Shown: in pieces, positions 35,231-48,045 of the stretch
How positions within the stretch are numbered: the first letter of the stretch is position 1
Layout of the letters: every line of letters begins with the position of its first letter
Assembly (NCBI RefSeq): GCF_011397635.1
Contig: NC_064773.1
Location: 23,662,449-23,726,448, forward strand
Length of the DNA: 64,000 nucleotides
Direction: 5' to 3'
Origin: Epinephelus fuscoguttatus
Taxonomy: Eukaryota > Chordata > Actinopteri > Perciformes > Serranidae
Notes under the pieces: model-generated
Told to the model about the DNA's origin: nothing
The model's input: the letters and a program-made list of their open reading frames with translations, nothing else
Databases searched by the model: none
Made by a program: the position numbers and the translations under genes

Positions 35231-35595
35231 CTTCACAGCGCGACTGCATCGTCTGGCCTCTGGTCTCATACACCCATCAGGAATGAAAGGAGACAGAGAG
35301 GGCGACTTTGATCTCCCTCTGAAGAGATGCTGCAGTCCTCGCTCCTGAAGTCTTGTGTTTTGTTTTTTTTTAAGATGCTAAGATGGGGAAGTCAAAGGAG
35401 ATAGCTCTTGAATAGATTGTCGGGCATTGTTAGATTTGTTTATACCACAGTTTAAATGACATACACTTGATTTTCCTAGTAAAATTTCTTTGCAACTAGT
35501 TCCACTGAAAAAGTTTCAAGCAAGCTTACCACAAAACCAAATACATAAATAATAAAAATTAAATAAAGCAGCATAAAAAGCAGCAATTTTATGTT

Positions 35596-35725
35596 CATTC
35601 ATTCAGTCATTTTCCATATCCTGTTAGGGGTTGCGGAGGAGCTGAAGCCTATCCCAGCTGACACTGGATGAAAGGCAGGGTACACCCTTGACAGGACGCC
35701 AGACTATCACAGGGCTGACACATAA
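35596..35725. repeat. Common teleost repeat fragment
   Basis: It contains the phrases 'gaagcctatcccagctgac' and 'ggacgccagactatcacagg', familiar from a dispersed element found throughout teleosts. It is short and noncoding. Confidence 0.6.
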
Positions 35726-35913
35726 GCCCTTTTTAGACAGGAGTTGTGCAAATTTGCAGGAAAGCCCAATCAGTCTTTTTCAGCATTGGCAGTATATAAA
35801 CAAAATCGGGGAGTGCAGCAAAATGCCGCCTACCTACTTTTGTTTATACAGAATGCGCCTTTTTCGGGGCAATGGGGGGCGTGAGCAAGTAACAAAACAT
35901 GTAGCTCAGCATG

Positions 35914-36246
35914 TCATGTAAACAGTGACGTACTCCGAGGGAAGCCGCGGCTAGTCAGTCCTTCGGCAATTCTCTCATAAGTTGGCCCGTTCCTCACCGT
36001 CCCCGTCATCTGACGGTTAATGGCCTCTTCGTTTGCGAGGGCAAGGAGGGCACGCAATTCCTTGTCTCCCCAGTTTCTCATCTTTACAGATCTGTCAGGT
36101 TTGTGTTTCCCTCTTGCTGCTAGCTGCTCATTCCTGCTATCAGCTGTTTCCTGTTTATCCACCACCAGTGGCTCACAATGCAGCGTCATCAACAGCTCCT
36201 CCCACAAGTCTTCAACAGCCCCTCCCGTGGTGAAAGGTGGCCTCAC
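35914..36246 (-). pseudogene. Myb/SANT-like DNA-binding domain fragment, PIF/Harbinger type
   Basis: The minus-strand frame of 110 codons contains the trihelix/Myb-like core (W..KELRALLALANEEAI, then a TVRN...YERIAEGL...GF stretch, about residues 57-104). This is the start of the DNA-binding partner protein of PIF/Harbinger transposons and of host MSANTD genes derived from them. The frame ends soon after the second helix, where the family normally continues with a T-W-x-Q-C-R motif and a third helix. It is truncated and likely dead. Flanks at 35727-35900 and 36250-36330 look like element UTR, with 'ggcacctcgg' and 'cgcctttttcggggc' phrases. It could be a MITE that kept a piece of the gene. 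Confidence 0.65.
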
Positions 36247-36492
36247 TCTGTTTAAACGAAAAAGGTTCCGCCAATATGACTACCCTACGAGGTGGAAAAT
36301 TGGGCACCTCGGATCAACCTCTTAAAGGACTTAGACGCTGACACCCATATGTAGGTAACTTTAAATTTTTTAGTTAGCCTTTTAAACTATACTACGAGTA
36401 TTCATGAAGGCTGTTGTTAGGGTTAATAAGGACGTGATTTGGCTAGATTTTCATAATAAACTGATGATGAGCAATGATTGAGCAGCCCAGTT

Positions 36493-37241
36493 GTCAGAAA
36501 AAATGTTGGCATTGTGCATTTCTGCAAACCAGATACGTTTCATTTCCATGTACCATATGTATTATCTCAACATTTCTAGAGTGAGTGAGTGAGTTCAGAT
36601 TGCAGGTATATGAGCTGAGCTTCTCATCAGGAGGAGGAGGGGATGGTGTATATGGCCAGCCCTTTTAACATTTAATCAGTAGCAGAAATAGCAATTGTAG
36701 ACATCAGCAATGGCTTTTAGACTGGGTAGAATACGAAGCCAACATAATGTAATTTTAAATAGTAGCACATTCTAATTAAATATATCTACAGTTATTTTCT
36801 CACTAGTCAAAATGTTAATGCTCGATATCAACAATTATTTTCTTGCTAGTGGAATGTTCATTGTAGATATTTGTAATCTAGTCAGCTCTGTTGATTATAT
36901 GTTAAAAGGGTTTGCCATACGGTGTATGTTGTGACATCTTGGTGAATTGGCTGCTGAGCACTGTTCGAGACCCACAAACAACAAAAGTGGGTATTTTTTA
37001 ATGACATGTTGGGACATGTCCAGCTGTGTTTGTGGCAAACAACATTACCTTTTTCTATCCTTAACCAAGTTTTATCTGGGCCTAAACCTAACCACACATT
37101 AAGCACAGCGTTGACATAACAAAAATTAGATGTAAATTTTTAACATATTTGCTATGTACGAAACATACAAATGTATCGAAATGTACAAATGCAAAATATC
37201 CAGGGTTTGCAGAAATGTACAATGCCAACATTTATTCTGAC
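36493..37241. mobile_element. TIR element of about 750 bp with long inverted ends
   Basis: The left arm (36493-36536) reads GTCAG, A-rich, ATGTTGGCATTGTGCATT, TCTGCAAACC. The right arm (37198-37241) is its reverse complement with one base changed in the central word and a few differences elsewhere. The interior is AT-rich and noncoding and includes the CCTAAACCTAACC module near 37059-37110. The target duplication is not resolved. Confidence 0.75.
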
Positions 37242-37369
37242 GATAGTGATAGGGTTGGAAGATGATACATAGACTCACTACATCTCCTTCTCCATAGTCA
37301 GTTTTTGTTGGAAAAACATTAGCTACTTTTTAGCCATGCCGGCAGCACTGCTATAGAGATGGCAAAGTC

Positions 37370-37995
37370 GGTTTGTCTGTTCATTGGTTTGTCAGTTGGT
37401 CCACCATTTTGTTCCACATTGAAATATCTCAACAACGATTTGATGGGTTGTCATCAAATTTGGTACAGACGTTCATGGTTCCCAGAGGATGAAGTATAAT
37501 GACTAAAGTAATACCCTGACTTTTCATGTAGTATCACTGACAGGTTATAGTTTTCACTCATCCTGTATAATAGTTCATCATCCACTCAATGGACTGACAA
37601 AATTTTGCCCATTCATTGTTTCCAGATGACATGTCCTGACTGATGTTGCCTCTAGTGCCACCATGAGGTTGGCATTTCTGGTTTTAAGCGAAATGAATCA
37701 ACAACTATTGGATGGATTCCCATGAAATTTGATACAGATGTGCATGACCCCTTCAGGATGAATCATAATAACTTCCTCTGACTTTTCATCTCGTGCCATC
37801 ATCAGGTCAAGTTTGTTCAGTACTTCATTTCATGGCCAGCGACTTTCAAAACAAATTACATCAGCCTCATCTGTACTTTGTGTCTTGTGCTAATTGGCAA
37901 ATGTTAGCATGCTAAGATGCTAGATTAAGAAGATGAACATGGTAAACATTACACCTGGTAAAAATCAGCATGCTAATTAACAAACTCTGGTACAT
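37370..37995. repeat. Common teleost dispersed repeat with internal duplication
   Basis: The block 'caacaacgatttgatgggtt...tttggtacagacgttcatgg' is followed about 270 bp later by a diverged second version ('caacaactattggatggatt...tttgatacagatgtgcatg'). It then ends with 'ttagcatgctaagatgcta' and 'atggtaaacattacacctg'. This layout is shared by a repeat I recall from many fish genomes. Confidence 0.65.
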
Positions 37996-39005
37996 GGTGT
38001 CCCCACAGGATAAAGGATCTTGTGAGATACAATTTAATGAATAAAAACAAGGTGCATGTTCCTCAAAACAAGTAGTTATAAACAGAGTTACATAAAATTG
38101 TTCTATGAAATTAAAAAGCCACATGAATTGGTGTACAGTTTCAGCAGCTGCAGTTGTGGCTCTTTTGAGTTGCCATAAACTCATCATATTTCCTGTGTGA
38201 ACATGCTGAATTTAAATTAATTTGGAGTAGGACTGCAGCTGCAGCAACACACACATCTGCGGCATGGATCAAGCCTGTGGTCTTTCAGTTGCAGAACCAT
38301 ATCCACCCTGTCACATCGTAACTAACCAGCCAGATGCTGATGCTCAACAGATTCTGTGATTTGAAATCTGGATGCCAGGACCCAAAAGATTTGTCTTCAG
38401 ATATCCTCGGAGCTCTACTCAAGCAGAGTAACCCTGACAGGTCTAGGCAGATGTTCAACACCTGGTTAGATAAACCCTGGTGTCAGGACCCGAAATCAAA
38501 TATGGCCTCACAGCTGAAGGTTACATACCATGTCTACATTTTTCTTCATAGTCCTATGTGTATTTTAAAGTTTAAATTAGGAGTTTAAACCTAAAAACCA
38601 AACCCTAAAATAGGTGTGTTGTCATTGTGTAGGTGTTAGTATGACCTACTTCACACTGGGGTTGTAAAACTGTATGTTTTGCTATGAATAGGCACTATTT
38701 TGTATAGTTAACCTTTGTGAAACACCTGCGGTAACATAAAACACTAGCTGGCTCCCCACATCAAAGGCACATTTCTCTCTCACACTGTTGGACACGACTT
38801 CAAAATGCGTTCCGTACCTTTCCTCCAAAAGCAGTTGTAAAACCCTGGTGGAAGCTGAGGCCCGATTCCTCGTAGCAGTGTGTGTGTTGCCATGGCGCTC
38901 AGGCGGTGTTGACACTGGAGGGTGTAAACAAACGTGAAGGAGAAGGAACAAGGTGGTGGTGTGTAAGGGATAGAGGAGGTCACACACAGGCACAGACTGA
39001 CAACA
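37996..39005. other. Intergenic, nothing recognised
   Basis: A weak duplication of a 'gg.tg.caggaccc' phrase at 38371 and 38480 is the only structure noted. No coding exon was found. Confidence 0.35.
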
Positions 39006-39007
39006 CA

Positions 39008-39110
39008 GTCTGGGCGGCAGGGGGGATTAGTGTTTAGTGAGACAGGAAGGTCACAGGTTTGAATCTGTGTGTACCTTAACTGTAAGCCGTGTTATCATTC
39101 AGCTAAATCC
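39008..39110 (+). mobile_element. tRNA-like SINE head, fragment
   Basis: 'attagtgtttagtga' (A box-like) is followed by 'ggtcacaggtttgaatctg' (B box-like), with spacing as in tRNA-derived SINEs. Confidence 0.4.
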
Positions 39111-40228
39111 ACACTCAAACACTGTTAGGAAACTGACTTAAATTTGTGTAATGCATTTTTCTGTTGAGCAATCCCAACATTTTTCCACTGTCATTTTGAA
39201 CAAACAACTAAATAAGAGTTCATGAATAGGCCATTTAAAGCTCCATTAATTGATTTCTTAACTCAATATTAACAGCACCTTATAAAGTTGTTACGGCTAC
39301 CATGTTAACAGTTGGCTTTTTTAAGACATCCAGCAGACACGGTGACATTAGCATTCATTATTTGGAGTCATGTCTCTGGACAACTGACAGATGTAGTGTT
39401 GCGTTGTGTTATTTGTGCTAGTTTGATCATTAGAATATTTTGCGTTGACTTGCTTCATTCATGCGAGTAACTCACATCATAGGCATTTGAAAATGCTGAG
39501 TTGTTGGATGAACTTCCACCAGTATGTCCTTGGTGTCATACATGATGGTGGTGTGAATTGGTCGCTGAAGTTCAGATTTTTCAACTCTAGTGAATAAGCA
39601 TATGATGCACTACTTGCGTCATTCGTGCTGCTTAATTCGTGTGGCATCCATCGAGTCCATCGCGCTGCCTAGCAGAAATTTGCATCTGATCACAGTGTGA
39701 ACACAATTTAAGTCCAATACTCCTCTTTTATCTCTGTTTTTGGTCTCCACCACCTCCCAAAATTATACGTGGCTCTTTAGAAGCTATAGAGAGCTGCAGG
39801 TATGATGTTTTTTTGTGCCGGCCTGGATGTTAGCGTCGCCCTGAATCCCTTGTCAAAAAGCCTATGGGATTTTTCCATTGGATTTTGAAGTATTGCAGAA
39901 ATTAAGCTTTGTGCAAACAAACATTTATGACACTCGCGCGTTTTCTTCAGTAAGATAATCTTCACAAATGAACACTGCTTTTATGATTTATGAAGTGTAA
40001 CTGCAATCACCACAAGTAAAAAGCTAATGTTAGCCTATAAATGAACCACCACGGTTGCATGACTTCAACATGGCCACCACAACAAGACTAAAGCCGTGCT
40101 AGCCGTGATGACGTTCTGTGGTCTGTTTTAGCCACGTTAGCAACTGCCTTTTTAAGACACGGAAAAGCTTCAAAATTCATGAGTCATGTATTATATTTTG
40201 TAGAACTTAAACGTGCAAATCTCTAAAT

Positions 40229-40815
40229 GCCCTGATACACCGAGCTGAGAGTCGGCTGTTGGTCCATTTTGGGCTGTCAGTGAGCATCTGTCACCATAGT
40301 CTGTTGGCACTTGTCGGCCATTGTCACCTGTCTCTTGGCTGATACATTTCTAATCAGCGTCAGAGCCTGTCATGAGAGAAATCATTCTGATTGGTGGTTC
40401 AGCTCCGTACATGAGAAGAGAGGTAAAGAGGACATAAGACCAAAATAAACTTGTTATCTTTGGTAAAATTATTTATTCAGCCATTGAGCTATGTAGCAGC
40501 AATGGTTTGTAATTGTTTGTGTTATTGTTTGCTAGCGCATGGCAAATATCCTTTGGTCTTTGAATATCTGGTAGTGTTGTTAATGTGCTAACTGGCTAGC
40601 TAGCGTCTTGAATCCATCCTGTCGGTCTGTTTTGGTTTCCTCTTTAAATGACAAATTCAGACTAACAACACCTGTTCGTGTGGAGTTATTTCTCTTACAC
40701 AGGTGCAGACAAGTGCAACTTTTTGACTGAGACATGATGCAAGGAAGAGGAGGTCAGTGCAACAGTTGACCTTCATCACCATTAGTTCTTTGATGTCAGT
40801 TTGGTGCGTCCCAGC
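40229..40815. mobile_element. TIR DNA transposon, nonautonomous (copy 1)
   Basis: Ends GCCCTGATACACCGA and, inverted, GCTGGGACGCACCAA are imperfect inverted repeats. Flanks CTCTAAAT and CTTTAAAC could be a decayed 8-bp target duplication (6 of 8). The interior is shared with 50598-51254, e.g. 'gagccattgagct', 'gctaactggcta', 'ttctttgatgtcagtttggt'. No coding sequence is present. Confidence 0.7.
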
Positions 40816-42760
40816 CTTTAAACTTATTTAAGGCTTTTAACAAAAAAAACACTGACTTCGAGACGAGGCAACCAGAAGTGCAGAACTGTTAATTTCCAAG
40901 TTTTAGGACTCATTCCTGCACCACTCTTTTTATTTGCTCAGCTACGTTCACTGACTTGCTGAGAACAAGCAGCATATAGTGGCAGGAAAACAAGGATGAT
41001 AAACGTAATGAGACTGAACCAAAACAATGAGCTACAAGACACTAAAATGCTCACGTGAATGGGAAAAATACTAGTAATGTGAGATTTTTTTGTTTTATTT
41101 ACCCAAAATAAAGTATAGTGTCCAAATCCTATTATTGTAAATGCAATAACTGGAGCAAAGTGTGACATACTGAAATGGGTCCATGCACAGAAGGCACTGT
41201 ACATAAAGAATACCAGATTTTTTTAAGTTTTAAAGAGGCCGGATGTGTGTGAGACTGCAACCCTGTCGCCTAGTCGGAGACTGTGACAGACTTGCATGCT
41301 GTTCCGGGGGTAGCAGTGGAAGACTGGCTCTTGGCTGATGAGTGGGTTGCAAATAACTACACATGTATATATAACTTGACTCCGTGAGCCTAAGTGCTCA
41401 ATTTGCAACATAGTCTGGTCTTAAATGTCAGACACAGTATTTTTTCAATCTCTTTTTTGTCAGCTGCACAGTCAAAATACAGCCTACTACTCCTGGGTCA
41501 TCATAACATTCTCACATCTTGATCCAGCTTCCTCAACGTGACTCGCTCTGATCCACGTTTTATTGGGTAGTTTAGTGGATGTGTTTCATTGCAATGTAAT
41601 AAGAGAGGACATGAGTCTCTTATGAACCTTCAAAGCCACACGGCCACATGAAAGCAAAGAGCGGCCTATCACAACAACAGGCATCAATTCCATTTTCCCC
41701 CTTATTATAATCGACTGGATATGAAACAGGCCTGGGCTTCTGTGTCATTCTCCATGGAACTCATTTCCTGGCTGTTATCAGTTCATATGGCTTTGTTTTT
41801 TCTGGATGGGAACTGTAGAGAAGAGAGAGCCACGATCACAGGAGGGCTCAGCAGCTTAGCCACACTGACCACCCCACCAATGGCGGTTATGCAACTGACA
41901 GGGCTACTTTCGGTCAGAGCAAGGGGTGATTCACGTTCACAACAACCTCAGGGTAAAGAAAAAAAAAATTCTTTGTGATGGGAGATTTTGAAATGGCACA
42001 TACTTTAGTTTTTGAAGTTTGGTGGAAATTAACGCCAATCAAACCTGCTTTTTTATTGCAAAGTGCGGATCAGACAGTCAGGTTTCCAGGAAAGAGAGTG
42101 CATTTTGTATTGAAGGCTGCTGATGAGTCTGCAGTCAGACAGAGTGAGGGGGAGAGAGTGCAACACTGCTGGGTCAGCTAAGCCTTGCCTGTCACCTCTC
42201 TGTCAGCTCAGCACTTTTGGACATATATCTGCCATGTAGAGCCGCTGGGCCGGTGACATGCCACTCATTCCCCACTGCAGCCTGCTCTGCTAAAGCCTCG
42301 CACTTCCTACACCCCCACGATATAACTTTTCACAGCCACAAAACACTCAGAAATGTGTCCAATTAAACAAGCTCTGTATTGCATTATTTTAGGTTTATCA
42401 CCACCTGATTTCACTCTAGAAAAACACCAATACCTTTGTGAGATCCTCAGAATTGCACCTATGAAACAACATTAAATGAGTTCAAACCGATTTAACGTTC
42501 TCTTCAAAATGGCAAAATTCAGTCCACTTCCTTTGGTGGCAGGTTAGAAGGGCTCTATGCAAAATTCAGAGCATATAAGCAGACACAGATTTCAACATGG
42601 ACGTTGCTAGACTGCTGTATTAAAGCTCTGACTGTCGCATACAGCTCCTTTGTTTTTTTATTTGTCCTTTTTTTAACCCTTAATCCTTGCTTTTAGTTTT
42701 TTGTGTATGTGTTAAGGTTGGAATGTATATATGCAGGCTATACATGTATTTTGTTCTCAA
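40816..42760. other. Intergenic, nothing recognised
   Basis: Mixed-composition sequence without familiar protein or repeat text. 41700-42000 is less AT-rich and lacks repeat phrases, so it is a candidate for conserved noncoding sequence, but I cannot test conservation. Confidence 0.3.
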
Positions 42761-42769
42761 GGTGGGATC

Positions 42770-43575
42770 TCAGTGGTTGAAGAGGAAATATCCTGACTTT
42801 TAGCCCCCAGCACAGGTCAAGTTCCGGAAAGTCTGGATCCTACGTTTCCCATAATGCAACTCAATAGCATCTTTCATTTGATCTTCATAGCCGTTTTAAT
42901 ACCAGTATCTTTAAAACTTCACACCACCTTAAAAGTGATCATTTTTAAGGGTCAACCTCAAACCAGCATGACCCTAATGGCCCAGATGACATCATCATAC
43001 CATGATCAAGGGTTTTTGTCATGTTCACAAGTAAAATATCCCTTTATTGGCTGACAAAAGTTGCTAACTGGCATTTACTCCAAACTTTTGTTACACTGTT
43101 TATACTGTGTAGTTTCTTCCTATTTCTTTAAGGTGTTTCCATTATTTTGTCCACCCACCAGTATTTAAACCTACACAATCCAGCTATGGGGGGTGTTGTG
43201 TGTATGTGGTCGTAAGCTAATGTAGGAACACTGCAATGTAGTAAAAATAAAAAAAATAAAAAATGAATTAAAATTCCTGCATTTAAAATTTTACAAAAAA
43301 AGAAAAGAATATTAATAAAAATAACAATAATAATAGTAATAAAATAATAATATGAATATTAAGTAAAAGTACAGAAGTCTTATCAACAAAATTCATTTAT
43401 AATATCAAGTAAAAGTACTTATAAAAATGGTTATGTCAGTGTTATATCATTGTATTTTTATGTTATATACTTCTATTTGTTTAATTTCTCTATTTATCTG
43501 TACTTATTTCTGTTATTGTGTTGCTGCCACACCCAAATTCCCCCTTTAGAGATCAGTAAAGACCTGTTTTATATT
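42770..43575. repeat. Dispersed repeat, AT-rich simple sequence and LINE-like tail
   Basis: 42770-43090 contains 'tttcccataatgcaactc', a familiar repeat phrase. 43230-43360 is AAT/AAAT-rich. 43510-43575 ('ccaaattccccctttagaga...agtaaagac') resembles the 3' tail of fish non-LTR elements. Confidence 0.45.
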
Positions 43576-43822
43576 GTTGATGTGTTAATGTGTTGACAGT
43601 CAAGTAACTAGTAACTATAGCTGTCAAATATTTGTAGGGGAGTATAATATTTTCATCTTAAATGTAGTGAAGTTTAAAGCAGCATAAAGTGGAAGTGGAC
43701 TAAAGCACAGCCTTTGAGTTAATGTACCTTATTACTTTCCACCACTGACACTATCAACACCACACTGGGTAGTACTGGCAGAGGTTATGTTACTGACGCC
43801 TCTCCTCCTGTCTTTACACCTC

Positions 43823-43841
43823 TGACCACTAGGTGGCGACC
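43823..43841 (+). promoter_or_regulatory. CTCF-like motif
   Basis: TGACCACTAGGTGGCGACC fits 18 of 19 positions of the CTCF core consensus. It is a motif match only. Confidence 0.45.
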
Positions 43842-46005
43842 TTGACGTAAGAGGCAATCTCTCGGTTGTCCCACTGTGGCCCACACATGTACTGACTTAA
43901 TAGCCAGAAACATCTGGACACACGAGCAATTCAAAGGCTGGACACAGCTGTAGACAGAAATCATCCAGCAGAGCGTTTTCCTCCAGGCGGCCTGTCTTTG
44001 TTTTACTGTTCTGAGCTGGTGCCTGCATGAGCGTCCTCGCCTCAGGACCTGAATCTCTTAGTTTACGACAGGCCGCTAAAAGACATTGCTCCTCACTGTA
44101 GTTACATAAACAACACCATGGCTTCCCATTATGTTCTCTTGTGGTAGGACATACCCTCAGGTGATGATCCGAAGACAGATAAGTCTTGTTTCAGTTTGTT
44201 TCAGATGGCACACTCTCAGGTCCCAAATCAGTCTTTAAGGTTGCAGGGTGTAGGTTGCTTGGCATGCACATTTCTGCATGAAGGGTGGTTGTTCAGTTGC
44301 TGTATGCAACTCCGGCCTCAGGTTCAACATTGTAGGTTGTTAGAGCTGACCAGTCGGGGTTAAATAATGGTGATGTAACACCCTCTGTCTTTGATCTGCA
44401 GACTGTTTCAGGTATTTCCCCTCTTTTCTTAAACTGCTGTCATTGCTAAAGTTGAAAAGAGAAGAGAGGAGAAGAGAAGAAGGGCTTCCGGTTTTTCATT
44501 CCATTGCTGAAAATGTAAATTAAGTGTGTGACCAAATGACTACACAGCTTGATCTGGCAGGTTTACATAATGCTGGAACTGAGTCGGTGTCCTGTGGCCA
44601 AGCAATAGCAGCTCCGGCTTGGCCTCCATCCTGTTTCTGGGACTCTTTAGTGATGGCTGTGAATGGCTCTGCTAGCAAACAGCGTGGAAGTGTCTCTGAT
44701 TGCAGAGAGAATGGAAGGCAGTGAGCAGCCCACTCACCAGCCTGCCGCTGCCCCCGCACACACACGCACACACACGTACACATAAATACACTCATGCATA
44801 GTACAGGAACACTTGCATATTGGCATCAAGGATTGGTGCGCTGTCATTCTATTCAAACCTGCAGGTGGAAAAAAATAGAAATGACAAAATTTAATTCTGA
44901 AATTTGATTTAATCGATTGCATTAAAAGCGGATAAGGCCAATACACACACACACACCCCCAACGCTCACTCACACTCGTATACACACTCACGCACTTGAC
45001 TCTTTCCATCTTGCTCTCGCCCACACACTGACACACTCTCACACATTTGTATGTGCCAATAGAGTACTCCCAGATGGACTACTACCAGAGCAGGAATTAC
45101 GTAACAAAGGCCTTTTTCAAACTACAAACTTTCAACTTAAACAGAGAAACACAGCGAGTGGCTCTGTTCCATATGAATGTGTATATATTTGCCATCTTTT
45201 GATAGTGCTGGCTGGAGAATTACTATCAATGAGGTAGGTGTTATTGGATGAATGTGGTTAACTTCTGTCTTATATATGTGGTTTTGGCCACTTTATAACC
45301 ATGAACATGACAATGTTGCACTTACCAAAGTCATTGCTGAGATTTGGGAACACTGACATCGTTAAAATGAAGTCTGACAAAGTAAAAAAACATGCAAAAA
45401 TTAGATGGTGTAGACACGGTTGAAAGCAAGCTAACAACTTTGGTAGATTATTTAAACCACTTATATGAAGGTAAAACAAAAAGTAAGCACAACCAAAATG
45501 TTAATAATCCATCACAGCACATAAACAGTGCCGAAAATTAAAGCTAAACTAGGATGTTAGGTTTGTTAACCATGATGGGAGACTCTTGCTTGGCTAGCTC
45601 GATCACGTGAGCTAGCTAACTAATTAATGCTAGTAAGCAAATCTGTTAACTGCTGACTGACTTACAATGTTATCTTAAAGGTTTGATGTTGTTTTGTGAG
45701 TTTATATAAAGAAAATGTTACGATACATACATTTCGGAAGGACTTAATGGTTAAAAATTACGTTTGTTGAGTTTTTATTAACACAACACAGCTGTATTGA
45801 GCTGTGCATATCATCTTCCTCTCTATCATGGTTTTTACTTCTCAAAATGTTTGCAGATACTATCTTAAATGAAACATTTTCCCTTTGCTGATAATTTTAC
45901 TTCAATTCTCTACAAATGGACAGTTTACATAGGCTGTAAATCTTCTCACAACACAAACTAGATAAGATTAACGTAGCCTACTGACGTTAGCTTACTTGTT
46001 GTAGC
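43842..46005. other. Intergenic with CA-rich tracts, no gene recognised
   Basis: Short impure (CA)n tracts occur near 44757-44782 and 44940-45045. No coding exon or clear transposon is visible. Confidence 0.35.
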
Positions 46006-46006
46006 G

Positions 46007-46815
46007 GCCTCTTACAGTTCAGTGCGTAGGATTTAGTGGCATCTAGCAATGAGGTTGCAGAACTGAAGCTTCTCCCGTGTGCCAAGCATGTAGGACAACT
46101 ACGGCTGACGCAAAAATACAAAACGCAGATGGCCCTATGTAGAGCTGCTGTTTTGTTGTTTGTCCATCTTGGGCTACTTTAAACAGCATGGTGAACTCTG
46201 AAAGAGGACCCCATACCCATAGATTTGAATAATATCTAGATAGTGGACGTCAAGATGATGCCTATTCATTCCTTGCCTGGCACATACGCTAAAAAACTTT
46301 TCTAGCTTCTGGGTTTACTTCTGCGGTATGTGGCCCACTGAATATCCACAGTAGTGTTTCTCCCGGCAGGCCTTGCTTGGCCCACAGACTTTAAATTATG
46401 ATGGCATCACAGATTTTTAAATCCCTTTTCTTGGCTTGAGGAAAGTTTTGCAAATATAAAACTTCCATGGCTCACTACAAAGACACAAAGAGTCATTATT
46501 TACCTTGATTGCAGTTCGTGGTGTCCTGTCAACAGTTTTACAGGTGCCTCTTTTACAGTGGTGGCCTGTGGGGAAGATGCTTTTTGGGCTGCAGTACCGT
46601 GAGTGACCACTGGGAAAACTTTGCTGGAAGGCTGAGCTGCTTTCTTGAGGGCCTGGAGGATCCACAATGTATGTAGATTCAAACAGCTCCTTCAAAGGTA
46701 ACGAAAACACAACAAATACACAACAACTCTTATTTTCAGGTGATTATAAACTAATGAAAACAAAGTTATGAATATTTGGCTACACACCTGCCAATAGCTC
46801 TCCTAAATCCTACAC
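46007..46815 (+). mobile_element. SINE/MITE-like teleost repeat (copy 2), split by an insertion
   Basis: The left part (46007-46216) and right part (46690-46815) carry the same landmarks as 27252-27615 ('gccaagcatgtaggac', 'aggtaacgaaaacacaac', 'ttcaggtgattataaac', 'ctaaatcctacacact'). About 470 bp of unrelated sequence sits between them, partly a different repeat and partly an exon-like stretch. Confidence 0.6.
46502..46646 (-). other. Exon-like minus-strand stretch inside a repeat
   Basis: On the minus strand an acceptor-like TCCTCCAG is followed by about 48 open codons rich in Ala, Lys, Ser, Thr and Pro (begins ALKKAAQPSSKVFP), then a donor CAAG|GTAAAT at 46501/46502. It could be a captured or decayed exon. 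The peptide is low-complexity and not assignable. Confidence 0.2.
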
Positions 46816-48040
46816 ACTAAGAAAGTTTCCCAAACTTTAATGGATGTTTACAAAAATTTGGGGTAGAATTGTTTTTGGACTTTTTTTGGTCTTTTCCAAA
46901 TAAATTCAGCTAACCAAAGGGTTAATTTAAAAGCCATATTATTAACTTGCTACTTATCTTTTATGCTAAGCAATGTCAAAATCCAGTCTAGTGACGATTT
47001 AGGGTGCTTTGTCACCTGCTCTGTTTGGTTTGGTTCAATCAGACTCAAGTGCGTTTGCCCCCTAAGCGCAGTTTGTTTGGGCAGGTGTGAACACAGCAAT
47101 CGCACTCCAGCACGCACCAAAACAGACCGAGCCCTTCTTGAAGAGGTGGTCTTGTCCAGTTACAAACAAACTCTGGTGACTATTTATAAATGTAAAATTA
47201 ATGCTTAGGCTACATGACTAATTAAATGTTTATTATATGCTAAAGTGGTCCTTTTTTTAAATTGCTGAGATCTTGGAACACAGCATAATCAGCCACTGGG
47301 TTTCGAGACTGTATTTTGGCCAATGCGTTTGGTCTCTTTTGCTCTACTTCCATGCAACCAAAGCCCACTCCAACATAACTGGTCAGTAATACTTGGACTG
47401 CAAAGGGAAACCAGTACTTATTGTCCCATTACCTAGAGATTGTGCATTTATATGGAGATATCTGTAGAGATTACTTTCTAGGTTGTTTTTTGTGATGTTG
47501 CTGTATTCCAAGATCTCAGCAATTAACAAAAATTAGACCCCAAATTAGACCAAATAATTAACATTTATCTAGCCTAAGCATTAAAATGTATCACGATAGT
47601 ACACAATCATAATACTAACACAATTGTAACCACTTGTTTTCATACTACCAACAAACTTCTACCATCCAGCACTCCTCTCAACAAAGGCACTAAGTGTATC
47701 CATTACTACAGAGAAGTCTCCCTCAGCAAACTTTTCTGAAACTCATTAAAACCTCCTTAGCAAATGTTTAAATCTGTAGCCTACTTGCCTCCACTTTGAA
47801 TGCAATGAGCAGGATTTGTAATGATTTCAAACTTTCACCCCGTCAAGGAGGTGGTTACACAACTAGAGGCTGAGAGAGAACAAGATTCGACTGTTAATTG
47901 AGTGCATCTCGCCTCATCTCCCGCCAAGCAGCGAAACCCCTGCCCCACACAGCCCCACATGGCTGGCAGAATGCTACCATTTACAAGCTGGGGAAGACAG
48001 AAAGGGGGGGGGGGTAACTGGGAACAGATGTAACTTCTGC
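46816..48040. other. Intergenic, nothing recognised
   Basis: A weak inverted similarity is visible between about 47170-47280 and 47510-47590 ('ctgagatcttgga' against 'ccaagatctcag', with 'taatgcttaggc' against 'gcctaagcatta'). This suggests another TIR-type element of about 420 bp. No gene is seen. Confidence 0.4.
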
Positions 48041-48045
48041 CACGT

